Of a stretch of DNA of 64,000 bases, positions 48,315 through 55,885 are shown one piece after another; within the stretch, counting starts at the first letter, position 1; every line of letters starts with the position of its first letter. Both the position numbers and the translations under genes were made by a program. This DNA is from Pseudomonadota bacterium (GTDB taxonomy: Bacteria; Chloroflexota; UBA6077; JAJPHF01): assembly GCA_021325365.1 (NCBI GenBank), contig JAJPHF010000016.1:186001-250000 (forward strand), in the 5' to 3' direction. The notes beneath the pieces were generated by a model. That model was not told where the DNA came from. It did no database searches and worked only from the letters and a program-made list of their open reading frames with translations.

Positions 48315-49165
48315 GCCCCGACCCGATCATCCAGCTGCGTCACGTCGGCAAGACCTTCGTCTCGGCGCAGCAGCAGCCCGTCGAGGCGCTGCGCGGCGTC
48401 TCGCTCGACGTGCGGCGCGACTCGTTCGTGGCGCTCGTCGGCCCGAGCGGCTGCGGCAAGACGACGATCATCAACCTGATCGCCGGCTTCGCCCAACCCA
48501 CCGAGGGCAGCGTGCTGTTCAAGGGGCGGCCGATCACGGGCGTCAACCGCGATGTCGGCTACGTGCCCCAGGAGAGCAAGCTGTTTCCCTGGCTCAGCCT
48601 GGAGCAGAACATCCTGTTCCCCCTTCAGGTGCGCGGCTACGCCCGCCAGGAGCAGCAGGCGCGGCTGCGCGAGTACCTGTCGCTGGTAGGGCTCACGGGG
48701 TTCGAGCGGGCGCTGCCCAGCCAGCTCTCGGGGGGGATGCAGAAGCGCGCGTCGATCATTCGGGCGCTGGTGTACGACGCCGACGTGCTGCTGATGGACG
48801 AGCCGTTCGGCCCGCTCGACGCGCAGACCAAAATGGTGCTGCAGAGCGACCTGCTGCGGCTGTGGGGGCAGCGGCCGAAGACGGTGCTGTTCGTGACACA
48901 CGACCTGGTCGAGGCGATCGCGCTCTCGGACCAGATCGTCGTGATGACCCCACGTCCGGGTGAGGTGCGCGCGGTGCTCGACGTGCCCCTCGCCCGCCCG
49001 CGCGACGTGTTCAACATCCACCAGCAGGCGGGCTTCGACGCGGTGTACGCGCGGCTCTGGGGCCTCTTCCGCGACGAGCTGCTGGCCGACGACGGCACAC
49101 CGCTCGACGAGGCGGCGGCCGCTGGCCGCGCTGTTCCCTCTCCCCCTGGGAGAGGGCTAGGGTGA
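48311..49165 (+). CDS. ABC transporter ATPase (SsuB/TauB-like)
   Basis: The 284-residue ATPase has Walker A GPSGCGKTT, the Q-loop at PQESKLFPW, signature LSGGMQKR, Walker B DVLLMDEPFGPLD and the switch His in VTHD. It belongs to the nitrate/sulfonate/taurine subfamily. It begins with GTG overlapping the binding-protein stop. Its last nine residues (PSPPGRGLG) are encoded by an R1 hairpin repeat that reaches the stop codon, so the native end has been replaced or extended by the repeat. Confidence 0.92.
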   Translation: MSPDPIIQLRHVGKTFVSAQQQPVEALRGVSLDVRRDSFVALVGPSGCGKTTIINLIAGFAQPTEGSVLFKGRPITGVNRDVGYVPQESKLFPWLSLEQNILFPLQVRGYARQEQQARLREYLSLVGLTGFERALPSQLSGGMQKRASIIRALVYDADVLLMDEPFGPLDAQTKMVLQSDLLRLWGQRPKTVLFVTHDLVEAIALSDQIVVMTPRPGEVRAVLDVPLARPRDVFNIHQQAGFDAVYARLWGLFRDELLADDGTPLDEAAAAGRAVPSPPGRGLG

Positions 49166-49167
49166 GG
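49134..49167. repeat. R1 hairpin repeat, copy c, spanning a stop codon
   Basis: CCCTCTCCC and GGGAGAGGG pair around the stop region of the ATPase gene, followed by CTAGGGTGAGGGC. It fills the short spacer to the permease gene. Confidence 0.8.
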
Positions 49168-49175
49168 GCGATCCC

Positions 49176-50024
49176 ATGAGCCAGACGACGGCGGTACGCA
49201 CCGAGTCCACGGTCGAGGCGCCGAGCGCCGGGGCGCCGGGCAGCGCGGCGCGCTACGCGCTGCTCACGCACGGGCTGCGCCTGGCGATCGTGGTGGCACT
49301 GCTGGCGCTCTGGCAGTACGCCTCGGGCCGCTGGGTGGACGCCATCCTCATCTCCAGCCCGACCGAGATCGTCGCCCGCTTCGCGGAGATGATTCAGAAC
49401 GGCCAGCTCTGGCGCCACACGCAGGTGACGTTCACCGAGATCATCATCGGCTATGCTATCGGCGCGGGGCTGGGCCTGGCGGTCGGCTTCGGGCTGGCGC
49501 AGTCGCGGCTGTGGGCCGACGTGTTCGAGCCGATGATCCTCGGCTTCTACGGCATCCCGCGCACCGCCCTGGCGCCTCTGTTCATCATCTGGCTCGGCAT
49601 CGGCATCGCGTCCAAGGTCGGCGTCGTCGCGCTGATGAGCTTCTTCCTCGTCTTCTTCAACACCTACGCCGGGCTGCGCGGCGTGGACCGCGACTACGTG
49701 AACCTGGCGCGGCTGTTCGGCGCCGACCGCTTCCACCTCATCTGGCGCGTGCTGCTGCCGGCCGCCTCGCCCACGATCCTGGTCGGCCTGAAGACCGCCG
49801 TGCCGCAGGCGGTGATCGGCGCTACCGTCGGCGAGTTCATCGCGTCCTCGGAGGGCCTCGGCTACTTCATCCGCCGCGCCGCCGGCACGTTCGACGCCGC
49901 CGGGCTGTTCGTCGGCGTGATCATGCTGCTCGTGCTGGTGCTGGTCGCCAACTGGCTGCTCGACCTGCTCGAAGCGCGGCTCATGGCCTGGCGCAGCGTC
50001 ACCGCCATCGGGAACCTGGAATGA
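49176..50024 (+). CDS. ABC transporter permease (SsuC/TauC-like)
   Basis: The 282-residue membrane protein shows the binding-protein-dependent permease domain with about six helices. Its EAA-type loop is LARLFGADRFHLIWRVLLPA near residues 179-198. The pieces WVDAILISSPTEIVARF and GEFIASSEGLGYFI are typical of the nitrate/sulfonate/taurine subfamily. It completes a binding protein-ATPase-permease operon and is followed after seven bases by an amidohydrolase. Confidence 0.9.
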   Translation: MSQTTAVRTESTVEAPSAGAPGSAARYALLTHGLRLAIVVALLALWQYASGRWVDAILISSPTEIVARFAEMIQNGQLWRHTQVTFTEIIIGYAIGAGLGLAVGFGLAQSRLWADVFEPMILGFYGIPRTALAPLFIIWLGIGIASKVGVVALMSFFLVFFNTYAGLRGVDRDYVNLARLFGADRFHLIWRVLLPAASPTILVGLKTAVPQAVIGATVGEFIASSEGLGYFIRRAAGTFDAAGLFVGVIMLLVLVLVANWLLDLLEARLMAWRSVTAIGNLE

Positions 50025-50031
50025 GGCACCC

Positions 50032-51534
50032 ATGCGCACGCTGATCCGCGACGCGGCCATCGTCACGGTGGACGCGGCTGACACCGTGCTGCCGCGCGGC
50101 GACCTGGTGATCGAGAACGGGCGGCTGGCCTACGTCGGCCCGCCGGACGACGCGCGCCGCCGCGAGCGCTATGATGCCGTGTTCGACGGCGCGCGTCACG
50201 TCGCCATGCCCGGCCTGGTGAACGCCCACACCCACACCTACGCCACGCTCTTCAAGGGCAGCTTCGAGCGCCTGCCGCTGGACCTCTGGCTCGTCTACAT
50301 GCGCTCGCCCACCGGGCGCCTGAGCGACGAGCAGCTTTATCTCGGGTCGCTGGTGAGCGCCGTCGAGATGCTGCGCACCGGCACCACGACTTGCCTGGAC
50401 CATTTCTTCGGCAACACGTCGCTGGCCTACGGCGGCATGCCGCAGGAGCTAGCCGCGATGGACGCGGCGGGCATGCGCGCGGCCGTGGCGTACGTGCTGG
50501 CCGACCTCAAGTGGGAGGACACCCTGCCGCTCGATCCGCGGTTCGTGCAGGCGAGCGGCGGCGCGGCGGCCCAGGTCACCGGGCGCGAGACGGCCCAGGG
50601 GCTAGAGGCCGCGGCCGAGTTCTTCGCGGCCTACCAGGGACGCTACCCGCGCATCTCGCTGCTCGTCGGGCCTTCCGCCGCGCACCGTCTGAGCGACGCG
50701 ATGCTGGCGGGCTGTCGCGCGCTCGCCGACCGCTTCGGCATCGGGCTGCACCTCCACGTTGGGGAGGCGAAGTCGCACGCCGTGCAGGCCCGCGAGGCGT
50801 TCCACACGACACTGGTCGGGCGGCTCGACGCGCTCGGCGTGCTCGGCCCGGACGTGTCGATGGCACACTGCGTCTGGCTCGACGACGACGAGTTCGCCCT
50901 CGCCGCCAGCCGCGGCGCCACCATCATCCACAATCCCGCCAGCAACCTGAAGCTCGGCAGCGGCGTGGCGCGCGTGCGGCGCATGCGGGAGCTGGGAGTC
51001 AACGTGGCCGTGGCGACCGACGGCCCCTGCTCCAGCGACAACTTCAACATGTTCGAGGCGCTGCGCCTCACCGCACTGCTGCACACGTCGAACCAGGTGG
51101 ACTACCGCCAGTGGCCCGCGGCGCGCGACCTGCTGCGCATGGCGACGATCAATGGCGCGCGGGCGTGCGGCCTCCAAGACGAGATCGGCTCGCTGGAGGT
51201 CGGCAAGCGTGCGGACGTGGTGCTGCTGCGCCGCGACTCCTACGCCCTCGCCGCCGACAACGACCTGCCGGTGCAGCTCGTCTACTGCGAGAACGGCGCG
51301 GCGGTGGACACCGTGTTCGTGGACGGCGAGATCGTCGTGCGCGAAGGCCGCTGCACGCGCGTGGACGAGCAGGCCGTGTATCGCCAGGTCAGCGCGACCC
51401 GCGCGGCGCTGCAGCCCGGCTTCGCCGCCGACCTGGCGGCCGCCGCCGCGCTCGAGCCGGCCGTCCACGAGATGTGGCAGCGCCTCGCCGGCTGGCCCCT
51501 CCCCAGCATGGCCCCCGGCGCCTGGTTCGCCTGA
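50032..51534 (+). CDS. Amidohydrolase of the ATZ/TRZ-deaminase type
   Basis: The 500-residue enzyme is a zinc amidohydrolase. MPGLVNAHTHTYATLFKG carries the HxH pair near residue 65, HLHVGEAKSH the third His, SMAHCVWLDDDE the fourth, and VAVATDGPCSSDN the Asp. Cytosine, guanine and S-adenosylhomocysteine deaminases and triazine hydrolases share this form. It ends the transporter operon, so it probably acts on the imported compound. The C-terminus adds a short extension. Convergent TA-like genes follow after a small duplicated segment. Confidence 0.87.
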   Translation: MRTLIRDAAIVTVDAADTVLPRGDLVIENGRLAYVGPPDDARRRERYDAVFDGARHVAMPGLVNAHTHTYATLFKGSFERLPLDLWLVYMRSPTGRLSDEQLYLGSLVSAVEMLRTGTTTCLDHFFGNTSLAYGGMPQELAAMDAAGMRAAVAYVLADLKWEDTLPLDPRFVQASGGAAAQVTGRETAQGLEAAAEFFAAYQGRYPRISLLVGPSAAHRLSDAMLAGCRALADRFGIGLHLHVGEAKSHAVQAREAFHTTLVGRLDALGVLGPDVSMAHCVWLDDDEFALAASRGATIIHNPASNLKLGSGVARVRRMRELGVNVAVATDGPCSSDNFNMFEALRLTALLHTSNQVDYRQWPAARDLLRMATINGARACGLQDEIGSLEVGKRADVVLLRRDSYALAADNDLPVQLVYCENGAAVDTVFVDGEIVVREGRCTRVDEQAVYRQVSATRAALQPGFAADLAAAAALEPAVHEMWQRLAGWPLPSMAPGAWFA

Positions 51535-51537
51535 CCG

Positions 51538-51585
51538 CTACGCCTCCAGCCGCCGCACCAGCGCCTCGCCGCGTGCCTGGCCGGC
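51538..51585 (-). pseudogene. Duplicated 3' end of the convergent amidohydrolase gene
   Basis: Positions 51539-51585 are identical over 47 bases to 52300-52346, the 3' end of the amidohydrolase at 52299. The copy encodes AGQARGEALVRRLEA followed by a TAG in place of the original TAA. With the other copy it brackets the DUF433/DUF5615 module. Confidence 0.88.
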
Positions 51586-51656
51586 GGCGTGTCGGCTGCA
51601 CCGCGACATCTCCGGCCGGTGCTAGACTGTTCCAAAGTGCCGCGAGGGATGAGGCC

Positions 51657-51926
51657 ATGAGACGACGTGAACCGGTCCTCTCAGACCGCATTGTGCGGGA
51701 CCCGGAAATCCTCGTCGGCAAGCCGACCATCAGAGGGACCCGGATCCCCGTGGAGCTTGTCCTTGCCAAGCTCGCGCAAAACCCTGACTTGAACGAGCTG
51801 TTTCTCGACTACCCGCGCCTCACCGTCGACGACGTGAGGGCCTGCCTCGCGTACGCCGCGGCGCTCGTACAACGGGACAGGCCGAAGCGCCACGCCGAGC
51901 GGCGCGAGGCGGCGCCCGCCGGCTGA
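51657..51926 (+). CDS. DUF433 family antitoxin
   Basis: The 89-residue protein shows the DUF433 signature DRIVRDPEILVGKPTIRGTR followed by IPVELVLAKLAQNPDLNELF, a helix-turn-helix-like fold found in antitoxins of VapBC-like type II modules. Its stop overlaps the ATG of the DUF5615 toxin gene (TGATG), so the two are coupled. A GGGATGAGG lies before the ATG. It should bind the toxin and repress the operon. Confidence 0.85.
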   Translation: MRRREPVLSDRIVRDPEILVGKPTIRGTRIPVELVLAKLAQNPDLNELFLDYPRLTVDDVRACLAYAAALVQRDRPKRHAERREAAPAG

Positions 51927-52285
51927 TGCGGTTCCTGCTCGACGAAAGCGCGGAGTTGCGGCTGGGCGACTTTCTTCGACAATGGGGACACGACGTTACC
52001 GCCATCGCTCAGGACTATCCGTCGAGTCTAGCTGACCGCTCGGTGCTCGAACTCGCCAACCGCGAGCAGCGAATCCTAATCACGAATGATCGGGACTTTG
52101 GCGAATTGGTGGTTCGCCATCGGGTGCCGCACCGCGGCATCATCTACTTTCGGCTGGGCGACCAAAGCATCCGAGCCAAAGCCCTCTGGCTAGAATCGAT
52201 CCTCACGAGCCATCTAGATGATCTATCTCACCTGCTCGTGGTTACTGAGCGCGGAGTACGTGTCCGCAGGACTCAGGAGCGCTAG
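51926..52285 (+). CDS. DUF5615 PIN-like toxin
   Basis: The 119-residue protein has the DUF5615 PIN-like pattern: MRFLLDESAELRLGDFLRQW with the first acidic residue in LLDE, GHDVTAIAQDYP, and ILITNDRDFGELVV with the D-x-D element. PIN-like toxins are metal-dependent RNases. It pairs with the DUF433 antitoxin directly upstream. The module is shorter than 0.75 kb including flanks and is bracketed by a 47-bp duplication of the neighbouring amidohydrolase 3' end. Confidence 0.85.
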   Translation: MRFLLDESAELRLGDFLRQWGHDVTAIAQDYPSSLADRSVLELANREQRILITNDRDFGELVVRHRVPHRGIIYFRLGDQSIRAKALWLESILTSHLDDLSHLLVVTERGVRVRRTQER

Positions 52286-52298
52286 CGAATGTTCGCAT

Positions 52299-53663
52299 TT
52301 ACGCCTCCAGCCGCCGCACCAGCGCCTCGCCGCGTGCCTGGCCGGCCGTGCGCACCGCGGCGGCGTCGATAGTTTGCAGCACGCCGTCCTCTAGGAGGAC
52401 GCGGCCGTCCACGAGGACGGTGCGCACGTCGGACGGGCGGGCGGTAAACACGAGGTGCGACAGCACGTCGTGGACGGCCGTGTTGTGCAGCGCGCCGGCC
52501 AGGTCCACGACGATCAGGTCGGCGCGCTTGCCCGGCTCCAGGCTGCCGATCTCCGCCTCCAGGCCGAGCGCCCGCGCGGCGTTGATCGTGGCGAGGCGCA
52601 GAACCGTCTCGGGGGGCAGCGCGGCCGGGTCCTGCGTGCGGGCGCGCTGGAACAGCGTCGCCACCTTCATGACCTCGAACATGTCCTGGCTGTTGTTGCT
52701 GGCCGCGCCGTCCGTACCGAGCGCCACGTTCACACCCGCCGCCAGCATGTCGGTGATCGGCGCGATGCCGTCGCCCAGGAAGCCGTTGCTGACGGGGTTG
52801 TGGGACACCGAGCCGCCGGCCGCCGCCAGCAGCGCGATCTCGCGCGGCGACAGGTGAACGCTGTGGGCGCAGAGCAGCCGCGGCCCGAGGGCGCCCAGCC
52901 GCTCGAACAGCGCGATCACGCCGTCGGCGCCGTGCTCGCTGCGCGCCGCCTCCACCACGCTCGCCGCCTCGGCGACGTGGGTGCTGATGCCGATGCCGTG
53001 GGCCTGCGCGAAGGCGTGCGCCTCGCGGATCAGCGTCTCGCTGGCGTTGATCGGCGGGGTGTTCGGCCCGGTCCAGATGCCGAGCGCCCCGCTCTCGATC
53101 TCCGCGCGGTGGCCGGCGAGCAGCGCCTCGCAGGCACGCAGCCCCGCCTCGGGCGTCTCGACGACCTCGGGCGGCGCCAGCCCGCCCACGTCCATCACGC
53201 AGCGCGCCAGCACGCAGCGCACGCCCACCTGCCGGAAGCCGGCGATGGTCGCCTCGGCCAGCTCGGGCGTGCGGTTCAGGAAGTGGTGGTCCACGACTGT
53301 CGTGACGCCGCTCTGTACCGACTCCCCCAGCCCGACGAGCGCCCCTTGCAGGCAGTCCTCCGGCTCCAGCACCCGCCCCGTCAGGTAGATCCGCCGCAAC
53401 CACTCCAAGAACCCCAGCCGCTCGTAGACGCCGCGGATCAGCGTCTGGAAGAGGTGCGTGTGGGCGTTGATCAGGCCCGGCATGACCACGCCGCCACGGG
53501 CGTCCAGCCGCCGCGCCACGGGCTCCGCCGGCGGCGCCGCGCCCGCGCGATACACCCCCCGAATGCGCGCGCTCTCCACGGCCACGCTGCCACCCGGCAG
53601 CACGTCGCCCGCCGCGTTCATCGTCACCACGGTCGCGTTTTCGATGAGCAGGTCGATGGCCAC
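52299..53663 (-). CDS. Amidohydrolase (ATZ/TRZ or guanine-deaminase type)
   Basis: The 454-residue enzyme has MPGLINAHTHLFQTLIRGVY, GISTHVAEAAS, LCAHSVHLSPRE and VALGTDGAASNNSQDMFEVM, the zinc-binding set of the amidohydrolase superfamily, and the usual C-terminal beta-domain residues GSLEPGKRADLIVVD. It probably removes an amino or similar group from a heterocycle. It lies at the end of the minus-strand pyrimidine cluster, downstream of a frameshifted remnant. Its 3' end is duplicated beyond the DUF433/DUF5615 module. Confidence 0.88.
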   Translation of the reverse strand: MAIDLLIENATVVTMNAAGDVLPGGSVAVESARIRGVYRAGAAPPAEPVARRLDARGGVVMPGLINAHTHLFQTLIRGVYERLGFLEWLRRIYLTGRVLEPEDCLQGALVGLGESVQSGVTTVVDHHFLNRTPELAEATIAGFRQVGVRCVLARCVMDVGGLAPPEVVETPEAGLRACEALLAGHRAEIESGALGIWTGPNTPPINASETLIREAHAFAQAHGIGISTHVAEAASVVEAARSEHGADGVIALFERLGALGPRLLCAHSVHLSPREIALLAAAGGSVSHNPVSNGFLGDGIAPITDMLAAGVNVALGTDGAASNNSQDMFEVMKVATLFQRARTQDPAALPPETVLRLATINAARALGLEAEIGSLEPGKRADLIVVDLAGALHNTAVHDVLSHLVFTARPSDVRTVLVDGRVLLEDGVLQTIDAAAVRTAGQARGEALVRRLEA

Positions 53664-53708
53664 TCGGCTTCCTCCGATCGCCGTGAGATCGTCGCGGCGC
53701 GGCTTGGC

Positions 53709-53990
53709 TCAGCGCAGGTCGAGGCGGCTCTGGATCTCCCATGGCTCGGCCACGCCGTCGGCCGGCTCGACCTCCCCGGTGGTGTCGTTCACCCGCCAGC
53801 GGCCGAGCGTGCCGGCGGCGACAACCAGTAGCCGTCGTCGGGCTCGGCGGCCAGCGTGGGGCGCATCGTGCGCGCCAACAACCGCGCCTCGGGCGGCAGC
53901 GCCCGCGCTCCACCACCTGCTCGACGGCGAGGTCCGCGGTGAGCGGCACGGCCGCAACGATCAGCTCGGGCGTCGGCCCCGGCGCGGTGC
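53709..53990 (-). pseudogene. Frameshifted gene remnant downstream of the dihydroorotate dehydrogenase gene
   Basis: Three frames in succession look coding. PELIVAAVPLTADLAVEQVV runs first, then ALPPEARLLARTMRPTLAAE in the next frame. Last comes LVVAAGTLGRWRVNDTTGEV, which continues to EIQSRLDLR and a TGA at 53709-53711. At least two frameshifts separate them. The 5' part is lost in, or overlapped by, the end of pyrD, whose last residues read through the same DNA. I do not recognise the original family. Confidence 0.55.
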
Positions 53991-54974
53991 AGGCGTCGTG
54001 TCGGGGTCCGGCGGCCCGTAGGCGCCGGGCGCGTCCACGGCAGCCGTCGGGCCGAACGCCTCGTAGCGCAGCGCCCCGATCAGCTCGCGCACGTTGCCCA
54101 CGCCTTCGTCGTCCAAAAAGCGGCTGAGCCCTGCGATCGTATCGGGCATGGCCGTCGGCCGGGTAAAGTTGGCGGTGCCGATCGCTACCGCGCTAGCGCC
54201 AGCCAGGATGAACTCCAGCGCGTCCTGCGCGTTGCTGATGCCGCCCATGCCGATCACGGGCACGCGCACCGTGCGCGCCGTCTCCCAGACCATGCGCAGC
54301 GCCATCGGCTTGATCGCCGGGCCGGAGATGCCCGCGGTCGGCGTGCCAGTGAGCGGCTGCCGCGCGTGTACGTCGATGGCCATCGCCACGAACGTATTGA
54401 TCGCCGAGATGGCCGAGGCGCCGGCCTCCTCCGCCGCCAGGGCGATGTCGTTGATCCGCGTCACGTTCGGCGTGAGCTTCGCGATCACCGGCCCCTCGAA
54501 GCGCTGCACGACGCCGTGGACGACCCGCGCCACGTTCTCGGGGCTCGCGCCGATCTCCAGCCCGCCCGCCTCCAGGTTCGGGCAGGAGACGTTCAGCTCC
54601 AGGCCCGCCACGCCGGGCACGCCGTTCAGCCGCGCCGCCAGGTCCCAGTACTCGTGGATGCTCAGCCCGCCGATGCTGACGATGGTCGGCGGGCGAAAGC
54701 GCCGGTACGCGGGCAGGATGCGGCGCAAGAAATCGTCGATGCCGCGCGAGGGGATGCCGACCGAGTTCAGCATGCCCGCCGGCGTCTCCGCCAGCCGCGG
54801 CGACGGGTTGCCGGCGCGCGCGCCGTAGAAGATGGTCTTCGGCACGAGCGCGCCGAGCGTGTCGAGGTCGATCAGGCTCGCCATCTCGACGCCGAAGCAG
54901 CCCGAGGCGGGCATCACTGGGTTCTGGAGCTTGAGGCCGGCTCCGAGATCGACGGCCAGGCGGGGATCAGTCAT
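53961..54974 (-). CDS. pyrD: Dihydroorotate dehydrogenase, class 1B-like catalytic subunit
   Basis: The 337-residue enzyme oxidises dihydroorotate to orotate with FMN. LQNPVMPASGCFG, NSVGIPSRGID, ELNVSCPNLEAGG with the class 1 catalytic Cys, AKLTPNV and IGMGGISNAQDALEFI are all visible. The neighbouring pyrK-like gene makes a class 1B enzyme with NAD-linked electron transfer likely. The last 25 residues, rich in P, D and R, lie beyond the family's usual end and run into a frameshifted remnant. The ATG follows heptad repeat H6. Confidence 0.9.
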   Translation of the reverse strand: MTDPRLAVDLGAGLKLQNPVMPASGCFGVEMASLIDLDTLGALVPKTIFYGARAGNPSPRLAETPAGMLNSVGIPSRGIDDFLRRILPAYRRFRPPTIVSIGGLSIHEYWDLAARLNGVPGVAGLELNVSCPNLEAGGLEIGASPENVARVVHGVVQRFEGPVIAKLTPNVTRINDIALAAEEAGASAISAINTFVAMAIDVHARQPLTGTPTAGISGPAIKPMALRMVWETARTVRVPVIGMGGISNAQDALEFILAGASAVAIGTANFTRPTAMPDTIAGLSRFLDDEGVGNVRELIGALRYEAFGPTAAVDAPGAYGPPDPDTTPAPRRGRRPS

Positions 54975-54976
54975 CA

Positions 54977-55051
54977 GCTGTCAGCCCTCAGCCGTCAGCT
55001 ATCAGCTATGGCAGCGGCCGACCGCTGACCGCTGACCGCTGATGACTGACA
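54977..55051. repeat. Heptad repeat hairpin H6 between pyrK and pyrD
   Basis: Four units GCTGTCA, GCCCTCA, GCCGTCA and GCTATCA lie at 54977-55004, and four units of the inverted type, GCTGACC, GCTGACC, GCTGATG and ACTGACA, lie at 55024-55051. The pyrK stop (54995-54997) is inside the left arm, and the pyrD ATG is three bases beyond the left edge. Confidence 0.9.
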
Positions 55052-55885
55052 GCTCGCCCGAAACACCGGCCCTTCGCGGCACACCAGCGGCGCCTCCTCG
55101 GACTCGCCGACGGCGCCGTGCGAGCAGCCGTGGCAGTAGCCGATGCCGCAGGCCATGTGCGCTTCGAGCGACACCTGCACGTCGATGCCATGCGGCGCGG
55201 CCAGGCGCACGGCCAGGTCGATCAGCCGGTTCGAGCCGCACACGAGCACCTGCTGCACGCGCCCGAGCCGCAGCAGCGGCGCGACCAGCTCCGCGACGTG
55301 CTCGGGCGCGCTCGTGCCCTCCGTATCCGTGACGGGAAACACCTGCGCTCCCAGCGCGGCGAACAGGTCGAGGCCCACCAGCGCGTCGGGGCGGCGCGCG
55401 CTGACCACGGCGTAGACGCGGGCGCCGCGCGCCGCTGCCACCTCGGCCGCCGCGGTGATCGAGCACACGCCGATGCCGCGCCCGATGACGAGCAGGCCGT
55501 CCAGCGAGGAAGCGAGCCGGAACGGCTGGCCCACGGGGCCGACCAGCTCCGCGATCTCGCCGGCCGTGCGCTCACTCATCACTTGTGTGCCCGTGCCGAT
55601 GACGCGGTAGACGATCTCGAACTCGTCCGAGGCCGGCAGGTAGCGGTAGACCGCCATCGGCCGCGGCAGGATCGGGTGCAGGTCGGTCGCGCGCGTCGGC
55701 TTGAGCATGACGAACTGGCCGGGCGCGCCGCCCGCCACGCGCGCGTCCCGCAGGCGCATCAAATAGTGCTCGGGCGCGACCTGGAACTGCGCGGTGATCG
55801 GGGCGGCCGCGCAGTGCGGCGCGGGCAACGTACCGGCCGGCGCCGGCAGCACGCCGAGCGCGACGCCGTGTGGAAAGTCGCTCAT
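54995..55885 (-). CDS. pyrK: Dihydroorotate dehydrogenase electron-transfer subunit
   Basis: The 296-residue protein is a PyrK-type flavoprotein with FAD and [2Fe-2S] domains: PGQFVMLKP, YRVIGTGTQVMSERTAGEIA, LLVIGRGIGVCSI and the iron-sulfur cluster MACGIGYCHGC followed by PLVCREGPVF. It passes electrons from dihydroorotate dehydrogenase to NAD. I chose the ATG at 55885, which overlaps the stop of the upstream amidohydrolase by four bases. The last 20 residues (CQSSAVSGQRSAAAIADS) are encoded by heptad repeat H6 and are foreign to the family. Confidence 0.9.
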   Translation of the reverse strand: MSDFPHGVALGVLPAPAGTLPAPHCAAAPITAQFQVAPEHYLMRLRDARVAGGAPGQFVMLKPTRATDLHPILPRPMAVYRYLPASDEFEIVYRVIGTGTQVMSERTAGEIAELVGPVGQPFRLASSLDGLLVIGRGIGVCSITAAAEVAAARGARVYAVVSARRPDALVGLDLFAALGAQVFPVTDTEGTSAPEHVAELVAPLLRLGRVQQVLVCGSNRLIDLAVRLAAPHGIDVQVSLEAHMACGIGYCHGCSHGAVGESEEAPLVCREGPVFRASCQSSAVSGQRSAAAIADS

